Of a DNA stretch of 64,000 bases, positions 63,152-64,000 are shown piece by piece. Position 1 is the stretch's first letter. Each line of letters opens with the position of its first letter. A program made the translations under genes and the position numbers. Source of the DNA: Chondrus crispus. Its lineage: Eukaryota; Rhodophyta; Florideophyceae; Gigartinales; Gigartinaceae. Below the pieces are notes generated by a model, which was not told the origin of the DNA, searched no databases, and saw nothing but the letters and a program-made list of their open reading frames with translations. The stretch lies in the NCBI RefSeq assembly GCF_000350225.1, contig NW_005178845.1:103043-167042 (forward strand), given 5' to 3'.

Positions 63152-64000
63152 TCAGGAAAAGTGCACGTCCAAGTCAGAGACTCCGCAGTACACCATGTGC
63201 CCACCCCCCAGAATATATTTACCAGGAAGACGAATCTCATAGTTGCGGCCTTTGCTGTTGTCCCAATGTGAGCCGCCATCATTGAATGCACACACGATCC
63301 CTCTCGGAGCCTCAATTCTCTGAAACCAGGACCCATTAGCATCCGTCCTCATGTCCATGGGCAACTTGTGCCAAACCTTATTGTCTTGCCCATCGATCGC
63401 GTACGAAACGAAACAGCTCCGCCATGCGAGACTGGATTGAAAAGACAGTTCTACAAAACGGTCCATGGGGCGTGACGCGCGCAAACAATCTGCTATTTGA
63501 GCGTCTGCTACGCGACGGCAGCCGCTGCCGCTTTCCACGACGTAGCGACCGGGCTTGGAGATGATGTAATTCCGGCCGACGTTGGAGTCGATGACTTCAG
63601 CTTTCTCATTGGCGAGACGGAACTCAAGACGCTTCGCTTTAATACGGAAGACACGGAAGCCTGGTTTTACATGGTCGGCCTCAATGAGCTAATGATGAAC
63701 AAGAGGGAGTACATGAGAGGTCAGAACCAGCAGGATACTCGGGGCAGAGAGAGAGAGGTTGAAAAGAGGGGGGGGCGGAGAGAGAGAGAGAGAGGTTGAA
63801 AACGGACTGGGAAGGTCGTACTTGATACTTGCCAAATGGTATCCAGCGACCGTCGTTCTTTCGGTAGGATATCTGGGAAACGGTCCAGCTAGGACGCGAA
63901 TGGTAGAGCTCGATCCAAAGGTCCTCTGAGGTGGTGCCTCTGAAGGCTGAGTTTGCGGTGTCATGGAAAGGGTAGAGCGCGACCATGGGTGCAATGGGCT
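63152..64000 (-). CDS. Starch-binding protein with tandem CBM25/53-like domains (5' end outside window)
   Basis: The product is encoded on the - strand, with one exon from the right window edge down to 63822 and a second from 63688 to 63152. The 133-bp intron (63821-63689) has a GT donor after CAA and a TTAG acceptor, phase 0, and carries a GA-rich repeat. Two successive beta-rich modules are seen. The first has WIELYHSRPSWTVSQI, then FGKYQ across the splice, then VGRNYIISKPGRYVVE. The second has FVELSFQSSLAWRSCFVSY, RIEAPRGIVCAFNDGGSHWDNSKG and NYEIRLPGKYIL, matching the CBM25/53 pattern (F.DG...WDNN...NY). CBM53 modules bind starch and occur in starch synthase III and glucan-phosphorylating enzymes. 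In red algae starch is cytosolic. No catalytic domain is within the window, so the enzyme, if any, lies further 5'. Confidence 0.75.

Overview
The window reads as nuclear DNA of a red alga, probably a florideophyte of the Chondrus/Gracilaria kind. This is inference, from four observations. Nearly all recognisable genes are intron-less but with occasional short GT-AG introns (two in the CDV3-like gene, one in the starch-binding gene). Several proteins carry plastid-type leaders (LPAAT, S1 protein, Mbb1-like protein). There is a starch-binding protein suited to floridean starch. The eukaryotic translation genes sit beside a large retrotransposon-rich block.

The window has two compartments. Bases 1 to about 29,900 are accessory and repeat-rich, with almost no intact gene. 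From about 30,360 to the end it is dense, conserved host sequence.

Accessory half. Positions 1-12,960 hold an island of decayed genes I mostly do not recognise: a + strand gene (1-1677), two long - strand genes (1849-3428 with a Tudor-like WWPATVE segment; 3572-7083 ending in an acidic tail), fragments at 8318-9125, a beta-class DNA methyltransferase (9528-10370), a SET-like gene (10613-11149), and a - strand gene (11183-12960) split by a 672-bp hairpin-packed element (11665-12336) with 10-bp inverted ends. A second hairpin and repeat block lies at about 13,100-13,970, followed by a decayed TNP2-like transposase (13,984-16,639, -). A pogo-like transposase fossil (about 18,270-19,260, -) abuts a palindromic insertion (17,690-18,240). 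A Ty1/Copia LTR element (20,129-26,933) sits exactly at the left terminus of a second pogo-like element (26,938-29,857), whose transposase is broken.

Host half. In order: a Rap1-like BRCT/Myb telomere-protein candidate (+), a CDV3-like gene (-), a Gln-rich protein with three copies of a basic motif (-), a plastid LPAAT (+), a trihelix/Myb-like factor (+), a plastid two-S1-domain protein (+), NOC3 (-), an Mbb1/HCF107-like RNA-binding TPR protein (+), glyoxalase II (-), a 2,208-residue helical protein (+), then ribosomal proteins eL33 (-), uS11 (+), uS17 (-) and EF-1alpha (+), and a starch-binding CBM25/53-like protein running off the right edge (-). From the S1 gene onward the strands alternate strictly, giving five divergent and four or more convergent pairs. 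Themes are translation and ribosome assembly (NOC3, uS11, uS17, eL33, EF-1alpha), plastid gene expression (S1, Mbb1-like), lipid and starch metabolism (LPAAT, CBM protein) and glyoxal detoxification.

The most unusual signal is the hairpin array at 11,665-12,336. It looks like a non-autonomous foldback element of an unfamiliar type, inserted into a reading frame with a short target duplication.
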